From an uncultured Eubacteriales bacterium (GTDB taxonomy: Bacteria; Bacillota; Clostridia; Monoglobales; Monoglobaceae), in assembly GCA_905198865.1 (NCBI GenBank), contig CAJKEB010000002.1:12133-76132 (forward strand): a stretch of 64,000 nucleotides of DNA, read 5' to 3'. The number at the start of each line of letters is the position of its first letter. Position 1 is the stretch's first letter. The position numbers and the translations under genes are program-made. The notes under the pieces are model-generated. The model was not told the DNA's origin and made no database searches. It saw only the letters and a list, made by a program, of their open reading frames with translations. Shown piece by piece: positions 9,603 to 19,170 of the stretch.

Positions 9603-9746
9603 AATTATACCCCCTGCCTCCTGTATAAAAGCTATTTACGATATAAATTATATATTATATTAACATATTTATATTTTTCTGTCAATATATTGAATCAGAC
9701 GGCAAACAGCCGTATACTATAATATTCCATAATAAATATAAATAAA

Positions 9747-9770
9747 CAGACCGCCCTTTCGGACGGTCTG
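9747..9770 (-). terminator. Strong terminator after the 956-aa SLH gene
   Basis: The minus-strand transcript folds as a 10-bp stem (CAGACCGUCC with GGGCGGUCUG, one G-U pair) capped by a GAAA tetraloop. A U-rich stretch follows. Confidence 0.9.
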
Positions 9771-9805
9771 CAATCTGTAAAATAATCGATTAAAGAGTTA
9801 TTATA

Positions 9806-12676
9806 TTAATAACCTTCTGTTACAGCCAAAAGCTTAACCTGACCGTAGTACATATAAATAACAACCTTAGCCGGATTTAAGCCGGAATCAAAATCGTTAA
9901 TTCCATCCAAAACGGCGTCTCTGTCTTTGCTTGCATCAACAATCTGGGTTGTTCCTTTGTTGTCGGTATACGTAAGAACCTTAGCGCTGTTGAAGCTTGA
10001 CTTAGGAATTGTATACTGCTCTCCCGTAGGCTCGTCACCCTCATTAAGATACTCTGCGGCAACAACCATACCGTCTGTCGAATCTGAAGAATAAACGCTG
10101 CCGTAGATTACTGTATATTCGGTATCAAACCAGCCGCTCTTGCTCTTGCTGTTGGTATCCATATAGCAGTTACCCTTAATATCCTCATTGTAAACAGCGT
10201 ACTCACTGCCAAAGGTTGTGAAGCCGTCGTTATCGGTTCCAACCCTGTAAATATCTCCGACCTGAGCAAATCTCATAACAGAATTTGAACTTGTAGAAGC
10301 CCAGTCATCAAATGTGCCCGATGAGCCTGTAGAAACCTTATATCCGGAAGCCTTGTACATAATATCGCCTGTTGAGTCGTTTACTGACTGACCAAGACTC
10401 TCTATTACATAAAGCGGCGAATATTCATTTACTTCTTTTGACGAACTTCCGCCGTAAACTACGATAACTCTTGCCGCATTTGATGCGGTAACGTCAAACG
10501 CTTCAACTGAATATTCTTTGTTCTTAGACCAGGATGCTCCCTTTCTGAAGTTATCCGAATCATTTCTGTCGTCTTCCTCAGGAACATTAAATACTATAGA
10601 GCTTCCTACGCTAAGCTGGATTGAACCGCTGCCGGCCGAAAGCATACTGCCGGTATACGTTGCGCTGACTGTTCCTCTATCCAATCTGTTATCATAATAC
10701 AGCTTGTCACTCTCTATCGTCTGACCGCCGCTCCTATCTGTCTCAGCTGTTACAGTATAAATCGAGTCAAGACAAGTTTTTCCGTTATAAGTTGTAGTTG
10801 TGTACTTAATAACCTGCTGAATATCGGTATAGCTTGTAGAGCCGGTGTTCTGATAGCTTGCGCTGTTTCTCAGCTCATTGAGAAGCTGATCTGCGCTTGT
10901 AATAGCTTCGCCGTTCACAGTCGTACCCTTATATACATAAAAGTCTGTCTTTGCTCCGTCCTGCTTCAGAACTCTGAGCTGAAGGTCGTTAATGGTTGAA
11001 AATGCGGAAGAACTGTTAGTGTTGTACGCAATCAAATAACCATATGATGTCGATACCTGATTATCGGCAGACTTGCTGTAGGCAAACACATTACCCAGAA
11101 TATCAAGTGCATAAGTTCCGCTTTCACCGGTCTTAGGCTCTGTGAGGGCAGTATTGTCATTACCGTTTTCCATCCAAGGAGCTGCATTTGAGAACTTATA
11201 GGTTGTTCCGCCAATTGTCATCTCCTCACGTGCAATAACAGTAGAGATACTTCCCGTTGCCTTATCTGTAACAACAACAGCCTTCTTATAAGCTGTGCCG
11301 CCGTTATACTCATGGTTCGACTCTGCGTAACATACTACATTTCCTGTGGTGATTGAACTGAAGTTAACTGCTTTGCCGGTCTTGTCAACGATTTCAAGAT
11401 TGGTGTCAACATCCTTGTCAAGCTTTAATGTCTTGTTGGCAATTCTCGTAGCACTGTCTACTATTGAATAGTCACTTACCGACTTGCTTGATACATAGTA
11501 TAACTCATAGTCCCATATAGTTACCAAATCAAACTTGTTATCCTTATTTGAGTCAAGAAGCGTAATAGTACCCACATTCGGAATCATATCCATGGAGAAA
11601 ACACTGTCGGCAGCATTTTGACCGTAAAGCTTGCCGTTGTAGATAACTATGTTATCGCTTGCTAAGCTTGCATTTGTCTTATTAGATACCTCTGAAGGGT
11701 AATACTTTATAGCAGTATTTGTTGAATCGTCCTTGTCAATCTGATCTGAAGTAAGTTCAAGAGTAGTATTGTCCTTAACATCATAGCTGAACAGTGTGCG
11801 AACGGTATCCGAACCGGTTGTTTTGGGATAATAGAAATCAATCTGATATCCCAGCTTGTCCATTAACTCACTTGCCTTGTCAGTCTGGTATGTATGAACT
11901 TCATATACCGATGAATTCGGCTCCTTAGCGCGAATCTGAATCTGGTTATCACGAAGATTTACATCAGGATCCTCAAGACTTGTAAGACTGTTTGCCGAAA
12001 TAAAACCTGTTCCCTTAATATATCCAAGGAAGTCCGAAAGCAAGGTCTTTGTTGTAAGAACGCCGCTTTCAACAATCGGAATTTCAAGAGCGTCGTAGAG
12101 CATCTGCGCGATGCAAGCACGTGAAGCAGGCTTCTCGGCAGAACCTAAGTTCTGTGCATTTTTAAGCAAGCCGATTGTAGACGCCTGTGAAATAAAGTTC
12201 GCATACCACGGATCAACATCAACAGAAACAGATGCACCGTAGCCCAAAGCGCAGACAACCATCTTAACAGCCTCTTCATAAGCAACATTTGCCGACGGTC
12301 TGAATGTGCCGTCCTCATAACCGTTTACGATACCCATCTTATAAGCTGTATCAATGTTCTTGATAGCCCAAGAAATATCTGAATTTGTATCAGATACATC
12401 GCTGAACGGCAGTCCCTCTGATGATGTAGAGCCGATGTCGCCATAGCCCATAGTTCTCATAAGCATAGCGCAAAATTCCGCACGAGTAACATCATTGTCA
12501 GGTTTAAACGTACCATCCTCATAACCGGTAATTATACCAAGCTGATTGAGTGATGACACCGCTTGCGAATATAACGAAGTATCAGGTACGTCACTGAATG
12601 TCGCAAAAACACCGACAGATGACATTACCATCAAGAGCGTTAAAGCCAAGCATAAAATTCTCTTAGCATTTTTCAT
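9806..12676 (-). CDS. SLH-domain protein, candidate S-layer or major surface protein
   Basis: A 956-aa exported protein. The signal peptide ends near residue 25 (VFA). Three N-terminal SLH domains at about 26-200 show GYEDGTF(K/R)P, VTRAEF and a third more degenerate repeat. The rest (about 205-956) has no recognised enzymatic motif. It is rich in Ser, Thr, Asp and Tyr with few cysteines, as in S-layer array proteins. It lacks the Pro/Thr linkers of the other SLH proteins here. The large size, the strong ribosome binding site (GGAGGG, ATG 12676), its own promoter with a leader of about 150 nt, and a GAAA-capped terminator all fit a highly expressed single-gene unit. A structural surface protein is therefore inferred; the major S-layer role is unproven. 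Confidence 0.8.
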   Translation of the reverse strand: MKNAKRILCLALTLLMVMSSVGVFATFSDVPDTSLYSQAVSSLNQLGIITGYEDGTFKPDNDVTRAEFCAMLMRTMGYGDIGSTSSEGLPFSDVSDTNSDISWAIKNIDTAYKMGIVNGYEDGTFRPSANVAYEEAVKMVVCALGYGASVSVDVDPWYANFISQASTIGLLKNAQNLGSAEKPASRACIAQMLYDALEIPIVESGVLTTKTLLSDFLGYIKGTGFISANSLTSLEDPDVNLRDNQIQIRAKEPNSSVYEVHTYQTDKASELMDKLGYQIDFYYPKTTGSDTVRTLFSYDVKDNTTLELTSDQIDKDDSTNTAIKYYPSEVSNKTNASLASDNIVIYNGKLYGQNAADSVFSMDMIPNVGTITLLDSNKDNKFDLVTIWDYELYYVSSKSVSDYSIVDSATRIANKTLKLDKDVDTNLEIVDKTGKAVNFSSITTGNVVCYAESNHEYNGGTAYKKAVVVTDKATGSISTVIAREEMTIGGTTYKFSNAAPWMENGNDNTALTEPKTGESGTYALDILGNVFAYSKSADNQVSTSYGYLIAYNTNSSSAFSTINDLQLRVLKQDGAKTDFYVYKGTTVNGEAITSADQLLNELRNSASYQNTGSTSYTDIQQVIKYTTTTYNGKTCLDSIYTVTAETDRSGGQTIESDKLYYDNRLDRGTVSATYTGSMLSAGSGSIQLSVGSSIVFNVPEEDDRNDSDNFRKGASWSKNKEYSVEAFDVTASNAARVIVVYGGSSSKEVNEYSPLYVIESLGQSVNDSTGDIMYKASGYKVSTGSSGTFDDWASTSSNSVMRFAQVGDIYRVGTDNDGFTTFGSEYAVYNEDIKGNCYMDTNSKSKSGWFDTEYTVIYGSVYSSDSTDGMVVAAEYLNEGDEPTGEQYTIPKSSFNSAKVLTYTDNKGTTQIVDASKDRDAVLDGINDFDSGLNPAKVVIYMYYGQVKLLAVTEGY

Positions 12677-12827
12677 ATTATACCCTCCATGCTGTAAATA
12701 TTAATAATTATTTTCTCCGTAATACCTGTTGAACAACACCTTATTACTGCAAAACAAAACCAAACATTGCGAAAAATCAGTTCAACAGCTGTTTATGAGC
12801 ATACCGGTTCAGTATACTGCATATATT

Positions 12828-12856
12828 ATTCTATCACGATTACCTAAAAAAGTCAA
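12828..12856 (-). promoter_or_regulatory. Promoter of the 956-aa SLH gene
   Basis: On the minus strand TTGACT (12851-12856) and TAGAAT (12828-12833) are 17 nt apart. Transcription would start near 12821, giving a leader of about 145 nt, long enough to influence mRNA stability. Confidence 0.65.
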
Positions 12857-12970
12857 TATGCAATCAGTTTATGACACTAATTTTGTTATTCCAATTATTT
12901 CCGGTTATATTGACAAGCTTAAATAATCAATATTTTGTTGATACTGCCGCGGGTAACAGCGGTTACGGTT

Positions 12971-14230
12971 TTATTCACTTTTGCTTTTTCGCTCCATCCG
13001 CATAAACGTATCCGGTTCAAGCTTTGTATCGCATCTGACGTAAACAATGCTTTGCGGATGGTTTGCGACCTCAATTTCGTTCCCGTCCTCGTCCGTCATG
13101 TAATCAATAATCTGTTCATGAAAATCTCCGTAGGGACGCAGAAACTCAATCTTATTTCCTTTAAAAAATCTGTTTTTCTGTATGACCTTAGCCATTTTTG
13201 TTTCCTCGTTGTATTCCTGAACAACACCGACCATATCATAATTCCTGATGTATGAGCTGCTCTCATAATGCTGTTCCGAGCCGCCGGGTTTGCCAAAGTA
13301 AAAGCCCGTTGTGTAGTCGCGGTGACTCACCTTTTTTACCTCGTCAAGCAGACGCTCATCAAACTTGTACTCGCCCGGCTTTGAATTGAAATAATTGTCT
13401 ATTGCCGTTCTGTACGCCTTAACTATTGTCGCAACATAGAACTCAGACTTCACTCTGCCTTCTATCTTAAAGCTGCAAAGCCCCGATTCAATCAGCTTGT
13501 CTATATACGGAAGCATACATAAGTCTTTGGAATTATATATAAAAGTTCCTCTCTCATTCTCGTAGACCGGCATGTATTCGCCCGGTCTCTGCTCCTCCAT
13601 CAGGAAATACTTCCATCTGCACGGATGAGCGCACTGACCCTGATTGCTGTCACGTCCCGCCATGTAATTACTGAGCAGGCATCTTCCGGAATATGATATG
13701 CACATTGCCCCGTGTACAAAGGCTTCAAGCTCAAGCTCCTTCGGTGTTCTGCGGCGGATTTCTTTGATTTCATCAAAAGACATTTCACGCGCCAGAATCA
13801 CTCTTTTAGCTCCCATCTTATACCACATTTCCGCACTCTTGTAATTCACATTGTTCGCCTGAGTGCTGATGTGTATATCCAAATCGGGAGCAATCTCCTT
13901 GGTTAGGGCAAACATACCCAAATCCGACAGGATTACGGCGTCAATTCCGGTGTCCTTGACAGATTTTAAAAAGTCCCCGTAGTCGTCTATATCCTCGTTG
14001 TGCGGAATAACATTGGCAGTCAGATACACCTTTGCATTTCTATCGTGCGCATATTTAACTCCCTCGGCTATTTCGGCAACAGTGAAATTATCTGCGGCAA
14101 CCCGAAGAGAAAACTCTTCACCGCCGATATAGACAGCGTCCGCACCGTAGGTAACAGCCATTTTCAGCTTCTCCAGATTCCCTGCCGGCGCTAACAGTTC
14201 CGGTTTTTGTATATTGTTATCATAACTCAT
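12971..14230 (-). CDS. Peptidase U32 family protein, TrhP/YrrO-type tRNA uridine hydroxylase
   Basis: A 419-aa cytoplasmic protein of the U32 family. Characterised members (E. coli TrhP/YegQ, B. subtilis YrrN/YrrO) hydroxylate U34 of tRNA using prephenate and an iron-sulfur cluster; others are collagenase-like. Seen here: the N-terminal ELLAPAGNLEKLK motif and GADAVYIGG, IHISTQANN, EAFVHGAMCISYSGRC, and the cysteine set C-LLSNYMAGRDSNQGQC-HPC that is expected to hold the cluster. IEGR(V/M)KS near residue 258 is also typical. The length matches the YrrO subgroup. The ATG is at 14230, with AAGGAA somewhat distant. No operon partner is visible. Substrate assignment rests on family knowledge. Confidence 0.85.
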   Translation of the reverse strand: MSYDNNIQKPELLAPAGNLEKLKMAVTYGADAVYIGGEEFSLRVAADNFTVAEIAEGVKYAHDRNAKVYLTANVIPHNEDIDDYGDFLKSVKDTGIDAVILSDLGMFALTKEIAPDLDIHISTQANNVNYKSAEMWYKMGAKRVILAREMSFDEIKEIRRRTPKELELEAFVHGAMCISYSGRCLLSNYMAGRDSNQGQCAHPCRWKYFLMEEQRPGEYMPVYENERGTFIYNSKDLCMLPYIDKLIESGLCSFKIEGRVKSEFYVATIVKAYRTAIDNYFNSKPGEYKFDERLLDEVKKVSHRDYTTGFYFGKPGGSEQHYESSSYIRNYDMVGVVQEYNEETKMAKVIQKNRFFKGNKIEFLRPYGDFHEQIIDYMTDEDGNEIEVANHPQSIVYVRCDTKLEPDTFMRMERKSKSE

Positions 14231-14325
14231 CTGACCATGTTCCTTTCATATTCTAATCTTTTAAACTGCGTTCCTCATAATAGTCTTGTCTTTAAAAACA
14301 AAATTTAATTCTGAACGCACTTAAA

Positions 14326-14345
14326 GGCACATAGATATATGTGCC
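14326..14345 (-). terminator. Possible terminator after the SLH-amidase gene
   Basis: A perfect 8-bp inverted repeat GGCACATA/TATGTGCC with a 4-nt loop is followed by TTTAAG on the minus strand. A second inverted repeat at 14393-14428 (ATTGTCCGG/CCGGACAAT, 18-nt loop) lies closer to the stop but lacks a U-tract. Confidence 0.4.
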
Positions 14346-14471
14346 CAACACCCATAATATTAAATTTTATAATTTCTGATTATATAATTTCTATTGTCCG
14401 GCAACATGTGCGTATATCACCGGACAATGTTATTATACAATATATACAGCCGATAAATCCTTTTGCTTAAC

Positions 14472-15938
14472 CTAATATGACACGCCTAAGTAGTCACAGA
14501 TACCGTTTGCAATACACTCGGCATAAGTCCACTGACAGCCTTCATCTGCGAGTATAGCTGCATCAGCCACCGTGTCAATAAACGCTGTTTCAATAAGAAC
14601 AGCCGTCATGTTTGTGTTCTTAATGACAGCAAAACCGGCTTCCTTTACTCCTCTGTTTGCTGTGCCGAGGGCTCTGACTATATTATTCTGAATATACGTA
14701 GCAAGTCGCTTTCCGTCTGCGCTTCCGTAGTAATAATATGTTTCAGTACCCGTACCTCCGCCGGCATTACAGTGAATAGAAACAAACAAGTCAGCTCCTA
14801 TACTGTTTGCGAGATTGTATCTGTATGCCAGACTTTCTGATGTAGAATTAGCCGGACAGTTGTCATAGAGCGAATCACGCGTCATAACAACGTTAATACC
14901 GCGTTCTTCAAGATACGGCTTAACCTTCTCGGCAATATAATATGTGATGTCCTGTTCTCTGATACCGCAGCCCGTAGCGCCGGTATCAACGCCGCTGTAA
15001 TTATGCCCCGGGTCAATAACCACTGTCAGACCGCTGTTATATGCCGGCTGCTGATAAGACGGCTGGTTATAAACCGGCGGCTTAGGAGTAGGTGCAGCCG
15101 TCGGCTTTGGTGTAGGCGCAAGCGTTGGCTTCGGCGTGGGAGCCAATGTCGGCTTTGGTGTAGGTTCAAGCGTCGGCTCCGGCTCCTCAGTCGGGGCGGG
15201 CGTCGCGTCAAAAATATCTTCGTTTGATAGATCTGTCTCTGTCACTTCGTCATCCGGCTCCGGGTTACGGTATGCCGCGTTGTTTGACAAGTCAGCCGCG
15301 TCTGTTACTTCATCAATGGACGGCGCGTCAATCTCTCCACCGTTAATAAAGCTCAGAGAATTATATACCATCTGTGCCACAAACGCTCTGTTTGCATCCT
15401 TGCCGACTGCTTTGGTTGTATCCTGGAGCAAACCGTACTTATCGGCAACGGCAACGTATCCGGAATACCAATACGGACCAACGCTTGTTAAACGTTCATC
15501 ACCTGCGCCCGATGAACAAACAACCATTTTTACAACCTGCTCATACGTGACCGGATCTGCCGGTGCAAAAGTTCCGTCAAGCATTCCGTTAATAAATCCG
15601 TTCTCATAGCAATATGAGATATAGTTATTTGCCCAATAATCGGGGGAAACATCTGAAAACGGTGTTTCATTTGCGGTGTAATACGCCTCGTTATATCCGT
15701 TGGCTCTTGATAAAAAGGCACAAAACTCTGCACGAGTGGTCTGCGCTTCGGGAGCAAAGTTTCCGTCTTCTCTGCCTTGGATTACTCCAAGGTTGCTAAG
15801 CTTATCAACAGCCGTATAATACGAAGCCGTTATAGGTACGTCGGAAAACTCTCTCGCAGACACCGACGCACACGGCATTGCTAATATTAACATAGTCAGT
15901 ACAAGAACTAACGCTGTTAACATTTTGTGTCTCTGCAT
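14472..15938 (-). CDS. SLH-anchored N-acetylmuramoyl-L-alanine amidase
   Basis: A 488-aa exported enzyme. The signal peptide is residues 1-29 (VSA-RE). Three SLH domains span about 30-200. An acidic segment and a repetitive PTPKPTLA linker fill about 235-290. An Amidase_3 domain follows from about 305 to the end. The zinc-site residues of that family are present: His in VVIDPGHNYSG, Glu in REQDITY, His in FVSIHCNAG and the catalytic Glu in AVLIETAFID. Such enzymes hydrolyse the bond between MurNAc and L-Ala in peptidoglycan and act outside the membrane; the SLH region would hold it on the wall. The ATG is at 15938 behind GAGGTGA. A role in growth or cell separation is inferred. Confidence 0.9.
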   Translation of the reverse strand: MQRHKMLTALVLVLTMLILAMPCASVSAREFSDVPITASYYTAVDKLSNLGVIQGREDGNFAPEAQTTRAEFCAFLSRANGYNEAYYTANETPFSDVSPDYWANNYISYCYENGFINGMLDGTFAPADPVTYEQVVKMVVCSSGAGDERLTSVGPYWYSGYVAVADKYGLLQDTTKAVGKDANRAFVAQMVYNSLSFINGGEIDAPSIDEVTDAADLSNNAAYRNPEPDDEVTETDLSNEDIFDATPAPTEEPEPTLEPTPKPTLAPTPKPTLAPTPKPTAAPTPKPPVYNQPSYQQPAYNSGLTVVIDPGHNYSGVDTGATGCGIREQDITYYIAEKVKPYLEERGINVVMTRDSLYDNCPANSTSESLAYRYNLANSIGADLFVSIHCNAGGGTGTETYYYYGSADGKRLATYIQNNIVRALGTANRGVKEAGFAVIKNTNMTAVLIETAFIDTVADAAILADEGCQWTYAECIANGICDYLGVSY

Positions 15939-16055
15939 AAAATAATCACCTCATAAATAATTTGCAGAAATCATTTGCAGCCGGCCGGTGCGTAAACAGC
16001 ATAGCTGCATAACTCCTGCATTTTTGACAATTTCAACAACCGAAACTGTGTACCA

Positions 16056-16084
16056 AGTATATCACGGATAGCTGAAAAAATCAA
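16056..16084 (-). promoter_or_regulatory. Promoter of the SLH-amidase gene
   Basis: On the minus strand TTGATT (16079-16084) and TATACT (16056-16061) are separated by 17 nt, with a leader of about 110 nt. In the 15939-16348 spacer only this promoter, the terminator at 16144-16180 and several TGTAAC repeats near 16243-16282 stand out. Confidence 0.6.
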
Positions 16085-16143
16085 GTAAAAACGCAAGATT
16101 TTCACATTTTGTCAATTCGGAGTTTAATAACAAACAATAAAAA

Positions 16144-16180
16144 AACAAGGAATTCATCTGAGTAAAATTCCTTGTTTTTT
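16144..16180. terminator. Terminator of the cell-wall elongation operon
   Basis: The 11-bp arms AACAAGGAATT/AATTCCTTGTT are flanked by an A-run and a T-run, so it works in both directions. It lies downstream of the PBP gene on the minus strand. Confidence 0.85.
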
Positions 16181-16348
16181 AAAACTGCGTCTATATCTTG
16201 TGTTCTCTACATTTGCCGATTCCACATGTTGTATCCCGCTTTTGTAACAAAGCAATAACACCTTTGTAACATTCCTGTAACATTTCTTTTTTGGCGTTTA
16301 TTACCAAATTGTGCAATTTGACGAAAAATTTATTAAATTAAAAATTTT

Positions 16349-17722
16349 CTATTCACTTAAAAACTTTTTAATTATATCCCTTGCGATAGGGCAAGCGGTA
16401 GAACCGCCAGAGCTTCCGTCGTTTTCCAATACAACTGCGACGCATATTTTGGGATTATCCGCAGGGGCATAGCCTACGAACCACGCATGATCCTTGCCCG
16501 AATCCGTCTCAGCAGTACCGGTTTTTCCGGCAACAGATATTCCTTTAATCTGCGCATTCTTGCCGGTTCCGTCCTCAACAACGCCAATCATCATATCCTG
16601 AATATATTCAGCGCAGGACAAACCGATACTGTCATATAATACTGTAGGTTTTGCCTGACCTATGGTTATATCATTCGCGGTTTTTATCTGTTCAACGAGA
16701 TACGGCTTCATCATTTTACCGCCGTTTGCAACAGCGCTCGCCATCATCGCAACCTGAAGTGGAGTCATAACAAGTCCGCCCTGACCGATTGATACCAATG
16801 CACCGTCCAGATCAGTCATTTTTTTGTACTGAATCTGGCTTTGCGAAACCGGTATATCAAAGTCAAACGACTTATTAATCCCGAACTTTTCAGCCTCCTC
16901 CTTAACCTTATCCGCTCCCATCTCATAGCCGAGAGTACAGAATACGTAGTTGCTCGACACTTCAAATGCCTCTTTAATGTCTATTTTCCCGAAGGATTCT
17001 TTGTTATAGTTATATACAGTTACATCGCCTTTTTCAAACTTGCCGTTGTCGTCAAATGTTTCGGAGGTCATTCCGTTATCATAAACGCCTGCCGCGGTAA
17101 CGATTTTATATGTCGAACCCGGGGGATAAAGACCCTGGGTTGCACGTGCCAGGAACGGTGACTTCTCGTCCTCCATCATCGACGACCAGTTGTCCTCTAT
17201 CTTGTTGGGGTCAAAATCGGGCAGGCTGACCATTGCCAAAATCTGTCCGGTTGTCGGCTCTATGGCAACAATGGCGCCGTTTCTTCCGTCAAGACGGTCA
17301 TACGCATATTCCTGAAGCTCATCTATTATAGTAAGATACAGGTTATTACCCTTACTCAGTTCATTTATTGAGAGATTAATATTTCCCTTGCCGACGAGTT
17401 CATTATCGTATGCCATTTCAAGCTGGGTCTTGCCGTAAACCTGTGAGCAATAGCCTATTATATGCGAATAGAGATTTTTTCTCGGATATTTACGTATTCT
17501 GGCGTCGCCCTGGACTTCTGTTTCAGCCAAAAGCACCTGTTCGGACGAATATATACTTCCCCGAATCACTCTTTGCTCACTTTCCCATTGGCGTTTGTTA
17601 TATGAATTTGTGGAAATCTCCTTTGCCTTAAACATATTAAACCACAGCAGATATGTTATCAGAACCAGAAACAGAAGCGAAATACAGATAAGGACGCGGA
17701 TTATTCTCTTATTAATTTTCAT
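16349..17722 (-). CDS. Class B penicillin-binding protein (peptidoglycan transpeptidase)
   Basis: A 457-aa protein with one N-terminal membrane anchor (residues about 9-30) and a periplasm-facing transpeptidase domain. All three penicillin-binding motifs are present: SxxK as STYK after YPPG (about residue 203), SxN as SSN (about 258), and KTG in GKTGTAE (about 399). It cross-links peptidoglycan strands, usually with a SEDS polymerase as partner, and that partner gene directly precedes it and overlaps by 11 nt. The short N-terminal region lacks the full pedestal domain of large FtsI/PBP2 proteins. This compact form is common in SEDS-PBP-FHA clusters of Clostridia and Actinobacteria. Elongation or division specificity cannot be decided from sequence. 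Confidence 0.9.
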   Translation of the reverse strand: MKINKRIIRVLICISLLFLVLITYLLWFNMFKAKEISTNSYNKRQWESEQRVIRGSIYSSEQVLLAETEVQGDARIRKYPRKNLYSHIIGYCSQVYGKTQLEMAYDNELVGKGNINLSINELSKGNNLYLTIIDELQEYAYDRLDGRNGAIVAIEPTTGQILAMVSLPDFDPNKIEDNWSSMMEDEKSPFLARATQGLYPPGSTYKIVTAAGVYDNGMTSETFDDNGKFEKGDVTVYNYNKESFGKIDIKEAFEVSSNYVFCTLGYEMGADKVKEEAEKFGINKSFDFDIPVSQSQIQYKKMTDLDGALVSIGQGGLVMTPLQVAMMASAVANGGKMMKPYLVEQIKTANDITIGQAKPTVLYDSIGLSCAEYIQDMMIGVVEDGTGKNAQIKGISVAGKTGTAETDSGKDHAWFVGYAPADNPKICVAVVLENDGSSGGSTACPIARDIIKKFLSE

Positions 17723-18959
17723 ATTCCGTCACCTCATTCTTATGCTCTGTCCTTGCGGAAATTGCCTGCACTATTCCGAGCGAAGCAAAGCTTATAACAA
17801 TCGATGTACCGCCATAACTCACAAACGGGAGTGTAATACCGGTCAGCGGAATCATTTTTGTTACGCCGCCGATGATAATAAAGGTCTGAAGGGCAAACAT
17901 GACGGTTACACCGAAGCTCACTGCTTTGTCATATAAGTTATCAGTCATGATTGAAATCTTAAAGCATCTGTACGCAATCAAAAAGAACAGCAAGATAATT
18001 GCAACTCCGCCGAACACGCCCATTTCTTCACAGATTGCCGCAAATATAAAGTCCGAATGTACCTCCGGAATATAATACGGCGAACCGTTGCCGAGACCGC
18101 GGCCGAAATATCCGCCTGATGCGATGGCGAACAATGACTGCGTAATCTGATAGCCCTTGTTTGCTATATCCGACCACGGATCGAGCCAGGTAGAAATTCT
18201 GACCTGGATATGATACAGAAACTTATAGCCCAAAAGACCAATAACACCAAGCGCTGCAATATTTGCAAACAGCAGCTTTTTATCAGGCTCGTACACATAT
18301 ACCATAAAAAGATAAATTGACATCATAACCAGTATTGTACCCCAGTCGCGCTGCAAAACCAAAAAACCGACAAAAACATACGTTATTGCCAGAGTTATCC
18401 ACTTCGGCGAAACTTTGCCCAAAACCGGTTTTGACCAAGTTCCGCAGTAATAACACGACAAGCACATAATATACATAATTTTTATTATCTCTGACGGCTG
18501 AAAGCTAATCGGACCAAAAGCCACCCAGTTTTTTGAGCCGTTTACAGTCTTACCGAAAAGCAGCGTGAACATAAACAGTCCTACTCCAATAAGAAAGTAA
18601 ACAAACCACAGCTTATCCCATACCTTTATCTTATAATATATAAAATACGCAGCAAAAAACGCCGCTCCGCCAACAAGAATCCAGACAATCTGTTTAAATC
18701 CGTAATTGATATTTATACGGCACAGTATAAGCACGCCCATAGACAGCAGCATAAAGGTCATTAACAATATGAACTTATCGCCCATATGACAAATCACAAG
18801 CGTTGTATACATAACAAGGAACAATAACAGAACAGCCAAACCGTTGTAAATTATGTTTATGTTATAATCCTTTGACATAAATAAAAGTCCAAAACCCAGC
18901 ACATTCAGCAGAATAAGCAGATACGCCGGCTTTCTGTAGTTAACCTTCATATTATTCAT
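17712..18959 (-). CDS. SEDS-family peptidoglycan glycosyltransferase (FtsW/RodA/SpoVE)
   Basis: A polytopic membrane protein of about 415 aa with ten hydrophobic segments. It contains the SEDS signatures NGSKNWVAFGPISFQPSEIIK, a QRDWGT motif with the catalytic Asp, and LPFVSYGGTS near the C-terminus. It polymerises lipid II into glycan strands in partnership with a class B PBP, whose gene overlaps the 3' end. Two ATGs compete at the start. The one at 18965 is only 2 nt from GGTGAGG, whereas the ATG at 18959 has 8 nt spacing, so 18959 was chosen. It is in the same transcription unit as the FHA protein gene, but a 200-nt palindrome-rich spacer intervenes. Confidence 0.92.
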   Translation of the reverse strand: MNNMKVNYRKPAYLLILLNVLGFGLLFMSKDYNINIIYNGLAVLLLFLVMYTTLVICHMGDKFILLMTFMLLSMGVLILCRININYGFKQIVWILVGGAAFFAAYFIYYKIKVWDKLWFVYFLIGVGLFMFTLLFGKTVNGSKNWVAFGPISFQPSEIIKIMYIMCLSCYYCGTWSKPVLGKVSPKWITLAITYVFVGFLVLQRDWGTILVMMSIYLFMVYVYEPDKKLLFANIAALGVIGLLGYKFLYHIQVRISTWLDPWSDIANKGYQITQSLFAIASGGYFGRGLGNGSPYYIPEVHSDFIFAAICEEMGVFGGVAIILLFFLIAYRCFKISIMTDNLYDKAVSFGVTVMFALQTFIIIGGVTKMIPLTGITLPFVSYGGTSIVISFASLGIVQAISARTEHKNEVTEYEN

Positions 18960-18965
18960 TCCCAT

Positions 18966-19170
18966 ATCCTCACCACCATATCATTGAGGGAATTTAAATC
19001 GGAGCAACGTCCTGCTTTGCTTGCAAGGAGCAGGGCTTGTGACAGATTGCAAGCAAGCGCAGGGAGCGTCAGCTCCTCAGGGTTTCAGTGGGAGATTATA
19101 ACTCCCGCTGAAATTCTGAAATGGAACCCGCCGTATTTGTGGCGGGAGACATCTGCGCACAGGTTATAAA
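18966..19170 (-). other. Palindrome-rich spacer between FHA and SEDS genes
   Basis: The spacer is clearly richer in G+C than neighbouring intergenic DNA and packed with stem-loops: TTTCAG-GGGAG/CTCCC-CTGAAA at 19083-19113, CCCGCC/GGCGGG at 19127-19146, CCTGCT/AGCAGG near 19011-19034, and TTGCTTGC/GCAAGCAA. No open frame with a ribosome binding site is visible. It may be an intra-operon RNA processing or attenuation site, or a dispersed repeat. Confidence 0.45.

Noticed and set aside
14393..14428. Rho-independent terminator
   Set aside because: The 9-bp arms are good but the loop is 18 nt and no U-tract follows on either strand.
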